A DNA stretch of 64,000 bases from Hypomyces perniciosus. Its lineage: Eukaryota; Ascomycota; Sordariomycetes; Hypocreales; Hypocreaceae. A program made the translations under genes and the position numbers. The notes below the pieces were generated by a model. The model saw only the letters and a program-made list of their open reading frames with translations, had not been told where the DNA came from and ran no database searches. Below are positions 45,201 through 57,032 of this stretch, one piece after another. Numbering within the stretch: the first letter of the stretch is position 1; the number at the start of each line of letters is the position of its first letter. The stretch covers positions 1 to 64,000 of the forward strand of contig SPDT01000004.1 of assembly GCA_008477525.1 (NCBI GenBank). Direction: 5' to 3'.

Positions 45201-48200
45201 CAGATGACGACCAGCGGAATGAATTTCTACGAATTGGATTTCGAATTTCTCTGATATGCGCAGACTCTTTTAATGTCGACGATCAATTTTTGCGTCAAGT
45301 CATATCGGAACCAGAGCAAGCAGCAATCCTACTAGAGGTTTCCATCAACATCCGCAACAATGCTAAATTCAGGGATACAACGGAGGTTTCGCTAGAAACA
45401 TTAATATTTGACAGATGGACATACACTTTGCACCGCGCAAGACCTATTTTACTAGAAGAGGCTATAGAGAATGGCAATTCCTGCCTTGATATAGCCATAA
45501 AAAGGTGTTGGCCAGCCTTTATCCCAGAACTCCCTTGGAGGCTAGCTCCTTCGACTTGCGATTGGCTCGAGGCTACGTCAACCGAGATGAAAGTCCATAT
45601 CAACATTCTCAGTGGGGAGCTTTTAGTGAATGGTCAGCCTTTGTCACGACTCCCTGCCAAATACCAGGATCACCATGATTATCAAAGAGTTTTTGGATGC
45701 TTTGTCTTGGATGTCATGCCTAGCTCTCGTCCAGGGATGGAGTTCTGCAGCAGCAAGGCCTTTGAAGGCCACACTGTCCACTTCGGTATGGACAATAATC
45801 ATGATCTGCTACTACACTTAGAACGAGGAGAGTCTATTCTCGACCTGATCCCATCACGGGTTTTCACTGGATTGCTCCCTCACTCTTTTATCAAGGACTA
45901 TATTCACTGGTATCACCATGATATAAACGCTATTGAGTTCCGCCCTCTTGGAAATACCTGGAATTTTTGTTCGGACAACTGGCTTCTGAGTCAGCATGAC
46001 TTAAGTTGGAAGCTCACCCGAGGTGCCAATATATCCCTTCTTGCGCCTACCAGCAGCTCAGCTCAGAGCATCGCAGCGATTCTTTCTCCACTTGAAGTCC
46101 CCCTAGGCCTCCACATGCTTTTTGACAAAGGCAATTGCGAGCTTGAAGTAAAGATCCCGAGTCTAAAGCTTGAATTCCTACTGTATTGCGGAGAATCGGC
46201 ACTCCGATCCAGGCAGTTTAGAGGGATGCAAATTGACACAGACCAATCCATCGGAACACTGATTGGATTCTCGAGCAAACTGGTGATGCGGGATAGCCAC
46301 AATCCAGAAAGCAGGATGATCATTATTCCCGAGGGAAAAGTCCAGTACAATAAGCGCTCTGAAGGCCATGTGACGGCAACTGTGACTTATGGTACCGCTC
46401 ATCGTGTTCAGAGATACTTGATCGACAATCAGCTTCGCCGGTTAGTAGACAATGCTACAATGCAGAGCAAGCTCTACCTAGCCTATATCCACGCTCTCAC
46501 GTCCTATTGTCTTCCTGACTCCTTCTCAAGCAAAACTGGAACCGAGGAGGCGCTTGCCATCCTACGGTCTGCATCCATGCGGTCTATCGACCATTTAACC
46601 CGGGATGCTATGGATATCCTGCAAAAAATCGCTGCCCTGACTCCTGGTCGAGCCTTTTATCCTCAACATGAAAGAACAATGCAGACTGTTACGTGGTCCT
46701 ATGGCCTGAGTTTCTTGACGCAAGATGGGCGATTTTATAAGATTGTGAAGGAGATCGTCGAAAGGGCCAGTACAATGAGTTTTCTATATCCGTCCAACGC
46801 TACAGAGCCGATTCAACTTGATCATGCCGAAATCAGTCTTGTAGAGCGAGAAATTATCCGAAATTCCCGTCAACACGTGTCGGGCTGTGGCGCCGAGGAT
46901 TTTACGTCTGATCACGACGTTGTATATACGCCAAGAGATCGCGGACAACAGTCCTCGAGAGCTGCTTTGGCGAGCGAAATTGCATTTCGAGTTAGCAATC
47001 GCTGTCAAACTCTCACGTGTCCACCTCAACCAAACCTCTTGGATCATATATATACTCTTCTTACTCATGATGTGGAAACTCTGGCGACCAGAGAAATCCC
47101 CCCAGCACGAGAGATGGGGTACGACTCAGTGTGGCTTGATGACCCTAAGATACTTCTTCCTCTTAATTGGTGCCGTTTACACTACGCCTTCCAGCACGAC
47201 GTCACGTGGCTCAACAAATTTCAGCTAATGATTTGGCTGACAACGGTATCATATGCAGCCAAGAACGACCTACAAGTCACCCAGGCCTTGATGATGCTCG
47301 CCCTATCACCGTTGGTATCTGGGGCTCCTTTGCCCCAGAACTCCTCTTTTGATCTATCAAAAGGCTACCAAGCTAACAGAGAAGCACTTCGAACCCTGGT
47401 TCAAAACTCGGCCAAACAACTCCACCAATGTCCTGAGGCGAGGCTGAGACCATTACTAGGAGAATCTGGCCGACAGACATTAGACCGGCGGAGTCGTGAA
47501 TTCAATATGCAGCAGAATAACGCAATAAGCACCTTTGTAGACCAGCTGATTAGGCAGTGGCCATGCCACACCCCTTCTCGGCCCTGCGAGTCTTCGCATC
47601 AGACTTACATAAATGGTTCAAAAGCAATGGAGCTTATCCGGCCAAAATGGAGGGTTTGGTATGCTAACCTGCAATTCAGGAATTACCTTATGGAAGTCAT
47701 CCACAGATTGAACCAGGTGCCTGTGCAACATATTAGCATCCGGCCTGTAACCCAGCTGGCCCAATTGGAACCAACATACCGTCCTCGAGGCTTTGTATCC
47801 GTCGAGGATCTCTTCTCCCATGCCCCGCCGTCTATTACACCAGTTCTCCCTTTTGCGTTGAATGATCTGGTTCGAACGACAACAATTAGCGATGGTGCGA
47901 GTGATAAATTGGCCGGGGTGCTTGACTTTCTCGACTCGCAAGCCAGGTTTGAGTATGAACATCGATATCTTAGAGAACTACAAGACAGTTTGCGGGATCT
48001 CCAGAGCCGCACCACAACCCACCTCAAAGGAAGTTCGATTTCCATGCGAGCCATGCTGTTTGAAAATCACCTAAATCAATGCAAGACGAGAGTCCAGGCA
48101 ACATACTGTTCATTGTCGCAGGCTATTGACTCATCATCGAATCGACCTTCCCTAGCTTCTACCGACACCAAAGAGATAATACAAGCCATTGCTACAGATG

Positions 48201-51200
48201 CGAAATTTGGGCCCAGGATCTCTCCCATCTTTTTCTTACAGCAACTTGGGAGGTCGCGATGGTCGTACCTCACCAAGCCATGGAAAGATAGCATTATTGC
48301 GTATGGCACTGCCATCACCACTCTCCAGCAGGCCCAGCGCCTTGTGCAGCTTCAGAACAACGAAGTTGATCTACTGAGAGAGTTGGAAAACATGGGTCAT
48401 AAGGGTTGGGATCCGTACAAGTACCCAGAATGGCTGCTACTAGAATGCGAGAGCGGCATCATGATCCGGGAAGTGCAACAGCAAATCGCCGAGCAAATGA
48501 TTGCACCTCCAAGCAATGAAAACGCCGTTATGCAGCTCAACATGGGAGAAGGAAAATCTTCTGTCATCGTTCCAATCGTTGCAACAGTTCTCAGCAATGG
48601 CTCACGACTCGTTCGTGTCATTGTGGCCAAACCACAGGCCAAACAGATGCAGCAAATGTTGGTCTCCAAGCTCTCTGGCCTACTTGACCGCCCAATTTAC
48701 CAGATGCCGTTTTCGAGAGCAGTTCGCATGGACATAGATCGAGCAGCTGCACTTCGCAAACTAGCCAATCAGTGTATTAATGAGGGCGGTATCATGATGG
48801 TCCAACCAGAGCATCTCCTATCCTTTCAGTTGATGGGACTCGAATGTCAAATAAATGGGGATGACGAGGTCGCTGGTAAGCTACTGGAGGCCCAGAAATT
48901 TTTCGACAATTCGTCAAGGGATATCGTTGATGAGAGCGATGAGAACTTTAGTGTCAAGTTTGAGCTGATCTATACCATTGGCATGCAGCGGCCCATTGAG
49001 CATACCCCGGACCGATGGGCTGTGATCCAAGAAGTTCTCAATAGGTTCGCAGAATTCGCCCTGGAAAAGAAGAGGGTTTTCCCGCAGTCGCTCGACATTG
49101 ATGATCGACAGAATGGGAGATTTCCGAGGATACGAATTCTACACGCTGATGCTGGATCAGCTATCCTAAAACGTGTCGCCAAATCCATCTGCGAAACCGG
49201 GATGGCGGGGTTCCCAATTGCACGTCAACCTGCACAAACGAGAGATGCTGTCCTTCACTATATCACCAATCCAGGTCTGTCAGTAGAGGACATCAAAGCT
49301 GTCGAACAAAGCAAGTTCTGGGACGAATCAATTATTAACCATATCCTCCTCCTTCGTGGTCTCATATCAGGTGGGATACTCGCGTTTGCATTCAGCCAGA
49401 AACGTTGGCGTGTCGATTATGGTACAGATCCGAACAGGGAGACGAGAACCCGACTGGCGGTGCCATTTCGAGCAAAAGACAACCCAACACCTCGGTCAGA
49501 ATTCAGTCATCCTGATGTCGTCATCATCCTCACATGTTTGAGCTATTATTATAGCGGACTTGACGATGATGATATCTTTGCAGCATTAGATCTGCTGATT
49601 AGCTCCGACAATGCGGATCTCGAATATCAGGCCTGGGTAGACACGGCACCGACATTGCCTCTTTCCTACCGACAGCTTACGGGCATTAATGTCCGTGACC
49701 GCATACAATGCAAATCAGAAATCTTCCCGCATCTTCGCTACTCCAAGGGCACCATTGACTATTTCCTATCCCGCATGGTTTTTGCAAAGGAGTGCAAGGA
49801 ATTTCCTCACAAGCTCTCCGCCTCGGGATGGGACTTGGGCAAGACGAAGATGAATCCGACAACGGGATTTAGCGGCACCAACGATTCCAGATATGTTCTC
49901 CCATTGGGCATTACACAGCTGGATCTGCCAGAGCAAAAGCACACCAACGCGTTGGTGCTGAAATATCTGCTCCGCCCTGAAAATGGCATTATGTTGATGC
50001 CACAAGAAGTAAAAGGGGCCACCCTGGAAAGTGACTCCCTCCTCGAAATGATATCACGGATGACGTCAGACATCCGCGTCATCCTTGACGTTGGCGCGCA
50101 GGTCATCGATCTCGATAATTTCCATTTCGCAAGGACATGGCTCAACCGCTACAAAGACGACGACCGGATCCAAGCCGTCGTTTTTTTTCAGTGATGTTGA
50201 TGAGCTCATGGTTCTAGATCGATCTGGAAAGGTAGAGGCCCTTCAGACGTCGCCGTTTGCTACGCAGTTGGACCAATGCCTCGTCTTCCTCGATGAGGCA
50301 CACACAAGAGGCACAGATTTGCGACTGCCTACCGACTATCGAGCTGCAGTGACTCTCGGCGCAAACTTGACGAAAGATAAGCTGGTTCAAGGTAAGAAGG
50401 ATGCCCCATGTCTGTTGCGCACTTGAAGGAATTAGCTCTAACATATCTATAAGCGTGCATGCGGATGCGAAAGCTAGGAAGAGGGCAGTCCGTCGTGTTT
50501 TGTATCCCCAGAGAGATTGAGCAGAAAATCCGGATGCAGCAAGGCTCCAACGTATCAATCGTACACGAGATTACCGTATCCGACGTTCTCTGCTGGGTTA
50601 TCTCGGAAACCTGTCTTGATCTGCGACGAATGGTTCCATTATGGCTCACGCAAGGAGTTCGATTCCATGAACAAAAGACCATCTGGGACGAATGGTTTGG
50701 TCTCCATGATGGCTGTGAAGTCAGAATAAAATGGGCCAAAAAGTTCCTTGAGGACGAAGCTCAAAGTCTTGATTTCCGGTATCGTCCCCGAGCTGCCGAT
50801 TCTGACTATTCTACGGCTCTTCAGGGTGCCGGAACTACAATGGGTCCGTATTTTGTACGCTGCTGCCGTGAATTCGGCATAACAGACCTTCGGACGGCAT
50901 CACTGCAGGAGGAGCAAGAACGAGAACTCTCACCAGAAGCCGAGCGGGAACGGCAGATTGAACTACCTCCTCAGTGCCAACCCCAAGAACACAAAATCCA
51001 CCAAGATCTACGCTATTTCATTAGACATGGGGAGTTTCCAAACGGCTTCAGCGGATTCAGACCCGCTTTTCGGGCTCTTGGCGATACCTCAGCGGCGAGG
51101 CACCTCGATGTGCACAGCTTCCCCAGTCACATCTGGGTGACCAACGACTTTTCCGGGACTGTCAAGGCGACTCGTGGAGGTGCGAATTACTCAGACCTGT

Positions 51201-51760
51201 TTCAGCGTCCAGTACATTGGATTTTGACGAGCACCTCCAAGGCTGGTGTCATCTGCCGCCTCGTTATCATCAGTCCATACGAGGCGCAGGAGCTCCTCTC
51301 AGACATTGAAGCGTCCTGCAATGTCATACTGCATTTATATGCACCTAGATGCAATCTTGGATTCCAGCCACTTGATCAATTGACATTATACACCGTCCCT
51401 CAATGGACACAATGCACCATCATTCCACGGGACATCGTTGTTCACTTGAATCTTTTTGCTGGTCAATTATACCTGTCGTCCTTCAAAGAGTATGTTGATG
51501 TATGCGACAGGCTGGGTCTGGCTTGGAGTCCTGCCGATGATTCTGTCGTCCTCGGACCTGACGGCTTTATCCAGCCTGGTTCGACGGGAACTCAACTTGT
51601 TAATAAATCTGGATTCTTAAGAAGTCCCGTCAAATTTTTAAAAGTCCTCATCACGAAGATACGGCGGAACTGCGAAGTTGTTCAAAAGACACACATAGGC
51701 AAGATTTTGGATGGAGTCCTTTTGCTATATGGTGAGTTCGAGCAAGACATGGATGGGTAA
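42271..51760 (+). CDS. Giant DUF6606/DUF3638/DUF3645 protein (SecA/DEAH-like P-loop), one frameshift
   Basis: Exons are 42,271-42,568, 42,636-50,391 and 50,454-51,760, with introns of 67 and 62 bp (GTACGT/CATAG and GTAAGA/ATAAG). The N-terminus is DUF6606-like (IEYFFHHIFLPSKLPGGDD). The long middle has no named fold. The P-loop QLNMGEGKSSVIVPIVATVL has its Walker A near residue 2,070. An acidic Walker-B-like DESDE lies near 2,198. The DUF3645-like segment SHPDVVIILTCLSYYYSGLD is near 2,390. A DEAH-type box VFLDEAHTRGTDLRLP and VVFCIPREIEQKIR come near the C-terminus. Exon 2 has a T8 run (50,181-50,188) that puts a stop just after it. Removing one T makes the exon sum exactly 3,120 codons. Databases often label such proteins ubiquitinyl hydrolase-like. 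The biochemical role is unknown to me. The gene is otherwise intact. Confidence 0.88.
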
Positions 51761-51895
51761 TATAGGAGTAACTACAGAGTATTAGATTGCAAGTTATTTT
51801 GGCAAGCGCTGCGAAAGCGACACAGGCTCGGAATCTCAGCTCGAGGCCCAAACCTCACAGGCCATCAAGTGTACAAATGATCACCAACCTAATTC

Positions 51896-52363
51896 TGTCG
51901 GATAACAAGGTGTTGGTTGAGAGGTGGAGACTCTGTTAACTGGGATAATAGGAAAAAGAGTTAGATGCTACTGCTTTATGCAGTATGGGGCGTACGCGAG
52001 GTCGGGGTGTATATAACACATGAATGACCCACCTGAGGGAAAGGGGCTAGAGGAAGAAATGCTTCCCTCACGAGAGGAACAGAACAGTGAATGAATAATC
52101 ATCGTAATACGGAGTACAATCACCCCATTATGCCGCAATGGCCACTCCCGTACGGAGTACATCTAAGAAGAAGGGACATAATGACGCGAAGGAGAGGAAC
52201 GCGACGCGTTCCCTAGGCACTATAAATTGGCTAGCCAGGAAACTATTACGGGGCAGGGAAAGAACACACAAGGACGAGAGATCAATTGAGATGGACTACT
52301 CCGTACTCCGTACAGGTGGCATTAACCCCTATTTCGTATTATGACTGCTAACGTGACGTGACA
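51896..52363. repeat. Solo LTR, family A, carrying a nested family B LTR
   Basis: It starts TGTCGGATAACAAGG and ends CGTGACGTGACA. Flanks AATTC (51,891-51,895) and CATTC (52,364-52,368) match at 4 of 5 positions, consistent with an eroded target duplication. After removal of 51,959-52,168 it aligns with 39,719-39,981, including GAAGGAGAGGAACGCGACGC, ACTATAAATTGGCTAG and GGTGGCATTAACCCC. Confidence 0.7.
51959..52168. repeat. Solo LTR, family B, nested in family A
   Basis: It reads from (AG)TTAGATGC to ACATCTAA(GA) and aligns with 58,194-58,386. Shared blocks are ACTGCTTTATGCAG.ATGGGG, TGAGG.AAAGGGGCT and CCCCATTATGC.GCAAT. Flanking AAAAG and AGAAG match at 4 of 5. It carries TACGGAGTAC twice (52,108-52,117 and 52,151-52,160), absent from the 58 kb copy. 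Confidence 0.72.
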
Positions 52364-53574
52364 CATTCTAAGAGATGTGATCTGATGGGCCCACGCTCCT
52401 TCCATTTTTGCGAGGCCAAGTCCATGTCTTGTGAACTAATGGGCGGAGGGCGGAGGGCGGAGCTGATGACCACGACCCCAGGGCCCAACGCCGGCTACTC
52501 CGGGCTCATGCTCTGTTCGGGCAGCACTTCACCTATCATCGCCCTGTCCTTGGTCATCTCATGATGCTAGATGAATGGCTTGAGCTAGAGGCTGTATAAC
52601 GGTCAGGATGATGCTCCATTCTTTGCGTAATCGGAATCGTCTTCAGCGTGGCCATGCATTCGATATCGGGCAGGTTGAGGGTTACGCCATTCATTGGTTG
52701 AATCAGCGCGGACTAAGATCCATGGGCCCAAGGAAAATAGCGCAAAGGGAGGTTTGTGTGTTTCCCCTGAGACAACTAGGGAAATGGTGAGTTGGGTCTG
52801 GCCAATTGTTGGGCATGGGGACGTCAAGTCCGCATCAAGTGGTTGATTGCCTTCCAGGATGGACACTCGGAGTGTCCGTAAGCTAGAGTGCCGCTCCATT
52901 TGTGACAATGTTAATTTCCCACAACGGGCACCGCCTCGCCCTCATTCCCCTCTGTAAGTCAAATTCACACCACGGAGACCTGCTGAGAACTTGGTGGAGC
53001 ATCAAGTGTTGTGACAAGAAGGCAGATACGACGTCAACGCCACTGCATGATGCCAGCGTCCGTGTCCATCCATTTTTTCCGTACATGGACATTCCTTGTG
53101 ATAAAATTTTGCCTTTCTGGGTAATTTTGAATAAGTCGTCGAGGGTCATCCACCCCATCAGCTGCGGTCTTTCCGCTTATGACAAGACGTGGATAAAGGT
53201 CGATGGGGGAGAGTTGGTCTCATGAGATCAAGTAAGTGTCCGGGACGTACACCAATTTCAGGGTACTGTCATGGTAAAGAGGACACGGTTAAAGCGCTGG
53301 ATCAAGTGCAGGTGTAATCATGTTTCTTGTCTGTTGTAAAAACCCATAATGAAGTTGCAAGACGTGTAGTTAGGTTAATCACGTGGGAGCGGGAACAAAA
53401 GGGAGGAAACAATGACATGAGAGGTACATGGCAAGGGAGGGGTGGGCGGGTCTTTTTATGGCCGACACAAAAGCAGCGAGGGATGGAGAGGCCGAAAATT
53501 TCCCGATGAGGCAACTGCCAAATGTAGTGGGCCAAGACCATAATTTCCGGATACAAACAAGCCGTCTGAACTTT
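52364..53574. other. No supportable gene
   Basis: (GGGCGGA)3 lies at 52,441-52,461. Frames of about 100 codons overlap on both strands at 52,883-53,225 (plus and minus) without a recognisable domain, so neither is called. Confidence 0.45.
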
Positions 53575-54330
53575 TACTATTAAATAACTATTATTTTTAA
53601 TATATATAAATATAATAACTTATATAATAAAGTTAAATTATAAATTTAATTTATTATATTTCTTTTTAACTTTTATATTTTATTATAGTTTATTTATATA
53701 ATTTACTAAATAAAAGTTATTAATATATAATATTTTAATTTGATTTTATAATAAAATTAAATTAATATTAGAGTTTTTTATATTACTAAAAAATTAAAAT
53801 ATAATTTAAATAATAAGTTTTTAATTATAATTTTATAAAATAAATAGTTTAAATAAATACTATTGTTAATAACTAGCTAATAGCTATTTTATTTAATAAT
53901 AGTAATAAAGTGTTATATATAAATATAATACTTTTTAAACTAATATTTTTTTATTATAAATATTGTTTTTTTATAATATTATAATACTAATATATTAAAA
54001 AATATTTTTTTTTATTAGCTTTAGTTATATAATTATATAATACTTTTTTATTTTAATTATATATAAGCTATTATTTTAAATTATAATATATAGTTAGATT
54101 ATAACATTTAATAGTTTCATAAAACTAACTTTAATTAACTTTAAAACTTAAATAGCTAGCTTTATAATTAAAGCTATTTTTAAATTTAAATATATTAACT
54201 CTAGCTTAGTTAGAAAAGCTAAAAAAGCTAACTAATAAGCTATTTATTTTATTTTTTCTACTTTTTCTATTTTTTCTATTTTTTCTATAACTTTTTTTTA
54301 CTATTATAATTATATATAGTTAGAAAACAC
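53575..54330. other. AT-only block, probable RIP relic
   Basis: About 750 bp made almost entirely of A and T with sharp edges: ordinary sequence before 53,575 and after about 54,330. It includes (TTTTTCTA)n-type units near 54,255-54,292 and many TAGCTA words. No frame is open. Such blocks in Pezizomycotina are usually RIP-saturated transposons. It could instead be an AT-rich replication or scaffold element. Confidence 0.7.
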
Positions 54331-54461
54331 TAGGGCAGAATAGCCTAGGCAGCTAAATAGAGCCTAACCAAAGCCTATTAAGCATCAACCCTTAGGTTAT
54401 ATAGGTAGGTAGGTAACTATAGGTAACTTTCTTTATCTATATACTACGGGTTGAGCGAAGC

Positions 54462-56267
54462 TTACCTGGGTAATGACCGCAACGGCTCACTTGGAGGGAA
54501 ACACTCAAAAGCGAATCCCAACAGCCATCGCTCATCTTCGCAACGCAATAGCTCACGTAGCTCTGCTAGTCGATGCTGTCCACTGGTTCCCAATACGCGA
54601 GCCTCTGCCTCGCTGCCAAATCGCTCCCGCAAACGAGTCCTCACTTCCTCTCGCTGAAGCAAAACATCAATCGCATCTGCCGCGCGATATTTGATGGCAT
54701 AATCCAGGGGCGTTTTGCCGCGACGATCTTCCGAGTTCACCATCACGTCGTCTCGCTCCAGCAGCAATGCTACCACTTCTCCCTGCCCACGCATTCGCGC
54801 CGCAAGGGCGAGAGGTGTTTCGCCCAGAAAATCCCTGACGTCAAGGTCGACATCATCTCGTTCAAGGAAGGCTTTCACAATCCCTACCGTTCCGTGCATT
54901 GCCGCAATGTGTAGTGGCGCCGTCTCCCTAGGATATTGCTGCTTCAGGGTCACGTCAGGTCGCTGGAGAAGCATTCTTGCGATACTCTCGCACCCGCTGG
55001 TCGCTGCAAAAGCTAACGCCGTCTCCTCAAACTCACCTCCACCCCTCATATCAGGCTGGATGTCATATCGACTGAGCAGTAGTTCTACTATTGGTTCGCA
55101 GCGTGCGTGGACCGCTGCGATCAACGCCGTCGACCCAACAGTGTCAATCGCATTCACGTCCACATTGGGCTGATCGAGAAGAAATCTGACCGCCTCCTCG
55201 TGCTTACCATGTGCTGCCTCCACAAGGGGAGTTGCGCCTATATCGTTCTCGAAGTTCACATCTTCCTCAGGATGTTCAAGCAGCAGTTGCAACGCTCCGA
55301 CGTGTCCTCACTGAGCTGCGCGATGAATAGGGTATAAGCCGTAGTCATCTACTGCATGGATATTAACATCGTCGCGTTGAAGGAGCAATTCCAGCACCCC
55401 TTCTTGGCCGTTTTCTGCAGCGAAAGACAATGGGGACCGATCTTTCTCGTCCCTTAAGTCTGGGATAATGTCGCTTCGTTCAAGCAGCAACTTGGCAATC
55501 GCAGTGCATCCCTGTTGAGCAGCTCGGGCTAGTGGTGTTTTTCCTGTGACATCTCTCAAGTTGACATCCACATCCTCCCGCTGAAGGAGCAGTTCCACAA
55601 TCGCCAGTTGTCCTTGGCTCGTGGCGTGAGATAGAGCCGTTAGACCGTGTCTATCCTGGCTATTGGCGTTGACAGCATGCTGGTTATCGTCGAGCAGCAT
55701 CCTGACAATCGACTCGTGTCCGTATGAGGCCGCCAAACCGAGCGGGGTGTAACCCTCCGTAGTCCAGCAACACGCATCGACATCCTCCCGATCAAGCAGC
55801 AGTCTCACAACCTTTGTGCGCCCAGCCTTGGTTGCAACGGCCAGAGGCGTCCATGCTTTGCGAGTCTTCAGATCTGCCTCCGCATCGGGTTGTTCAAGCA
55901 ACAATTTGACAATGTTTGTGTGTCCACACCGTGCTGCGACGTGCAGAGGCGCGTCACCGAGGCAATTGAGCAATCGTGGTGGCATCTGCTTCTTGGTTTG
56001 CTGGTGAGGGAGAAGATCCTCTGCCGGGTCTTTGGACTCTTGCGCGCTTCTGCTTTGATGCAATACCGACCTCATTAGGTCCTCTTCTCCATGATGAGCG
56101 AGGATGTGCAGTACCGTGTTGTTTTCTTGATCCGTCCCGCCCATCAGGTGACGGAACGTGAACCGGCTCGCAAGCTTTGGATATGCGCGCAAGAGTGCAT
56201 ACTGTCCTTTTGCGTCGAGATGCTCCGCGACGTTTAAGAGGGTTTCTGATGGGAAAATAGTAGCCAT
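54462..56267 (-). pseudogene. F-box-like/ankyrin-repeat protein with one in-frame TGA
   Basis: The minus-strand start at 56,267 (CAATGGCT context) gives MATIFPSETLLNVAEHLDAK, an F-box-like N-terminus. About 13 ankyrin repeats of 33-35 residues follow, for example GDAPLHVAARCGHTNIVKLL, GYTPLGLAASYGHESIVRML and GKTPLARAAQQGCTAIAKLL. Many carry the variant LLLQREDVDVN. TGA at 55,308-55,310 interrupts the eighth repeat (HRAAQ stop GHVGALQLLL) in frame. The repeats continue in the same frame to 54,462. Read through, the protein would be 601 aa. A CGA to TGA transition explains the stop. An upstream extension to 56,495 is open but lacks protein character. The protein would act as a binding scaffold or ubiquitin-ligase adaptor. 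A TACGGAGTA motif sits 3 bp upstream of the ATG. Confidence 0.85.
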
Positions 56268-57032
56268 TGTACGGAGTATCGTCGACGAAGAAATTAAGAG
56301 CAGAGATGTCTGTCCTCTACGAAGTATGGTGGATGTTTTTTTCCAGCTTTTTATACGAAGTCCCACGGTCGAAGATAAAGCTAGGCCAGGCCAGGCAGCC
56401 AACTCAGCCGCTTTGATCACGACATTATTAACGTCGAAATCCGCTCGTATATCGGCCTTATTGAGATTTAATGGATTATTTTGCCAGTCATCCATGGCAT
56501 CTTACTGATCTTTTTTTTTTTTTTTTGGAGGCACCGGGACATTCAGATTCCGACTTTGGCATGTCGAAAACACCGGGACTACTTCGTATACCAGGCAACT
56601 TACACACTTGGGTGATGAACTTGGATCTAATATTACTTATTAAATGCAAGAAGCGCTGCTAGCGCCGCCCAATCTGGAGGTTTCTGTCGCCGTTTTTAGC
56701 GGCTCCAGCAGCAAGGCACACCACTGGACAGAAGGACCCAGGTACTGTCTACCTCTAAGCGCTGCCTGTCACCGGCCCACGACAAAGGGGATGAGTTGTT
56801 AGCCCCTCCCTCATATTCTAATTCTGCTTCCTGCTCCCTGCTTTCTCTCGAGGAGTCCAATTCTAGCCGCTCAGGTCGGCAGCAGCCAGCCAGCATGGCC
56901 GTCATCCGCCATAAATGGCGGCAACGCCTTCATTTCCTCTTACTCTGTTCCTTCATACCCCTTCCACCTCCAGACCTCAAGTCACTTGCACCCTCGGCCT
57001 ATCGCCCTTAGACAACTGCACGTGCCTGCTAG
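56268..57032. other. Divergent intergenic region between the ankyrin and DUF3435 genes
   Basis: Contains a T16 run at 56,511-56,526. The first coding exon of the DUF3435 gene must lie here or nearby, because its frame at 57,033 begins directly after a TAG acceptor without an in-frame Met. No convincing exon was found. Confidence 0.4.

Noticed and set aside
52883..53225. Overlapping 107-codon plus and 91-codon minus frames
   Set aside because: Neither strand shows a domain and each could be the shadow of the other. No start context or intron evidence.
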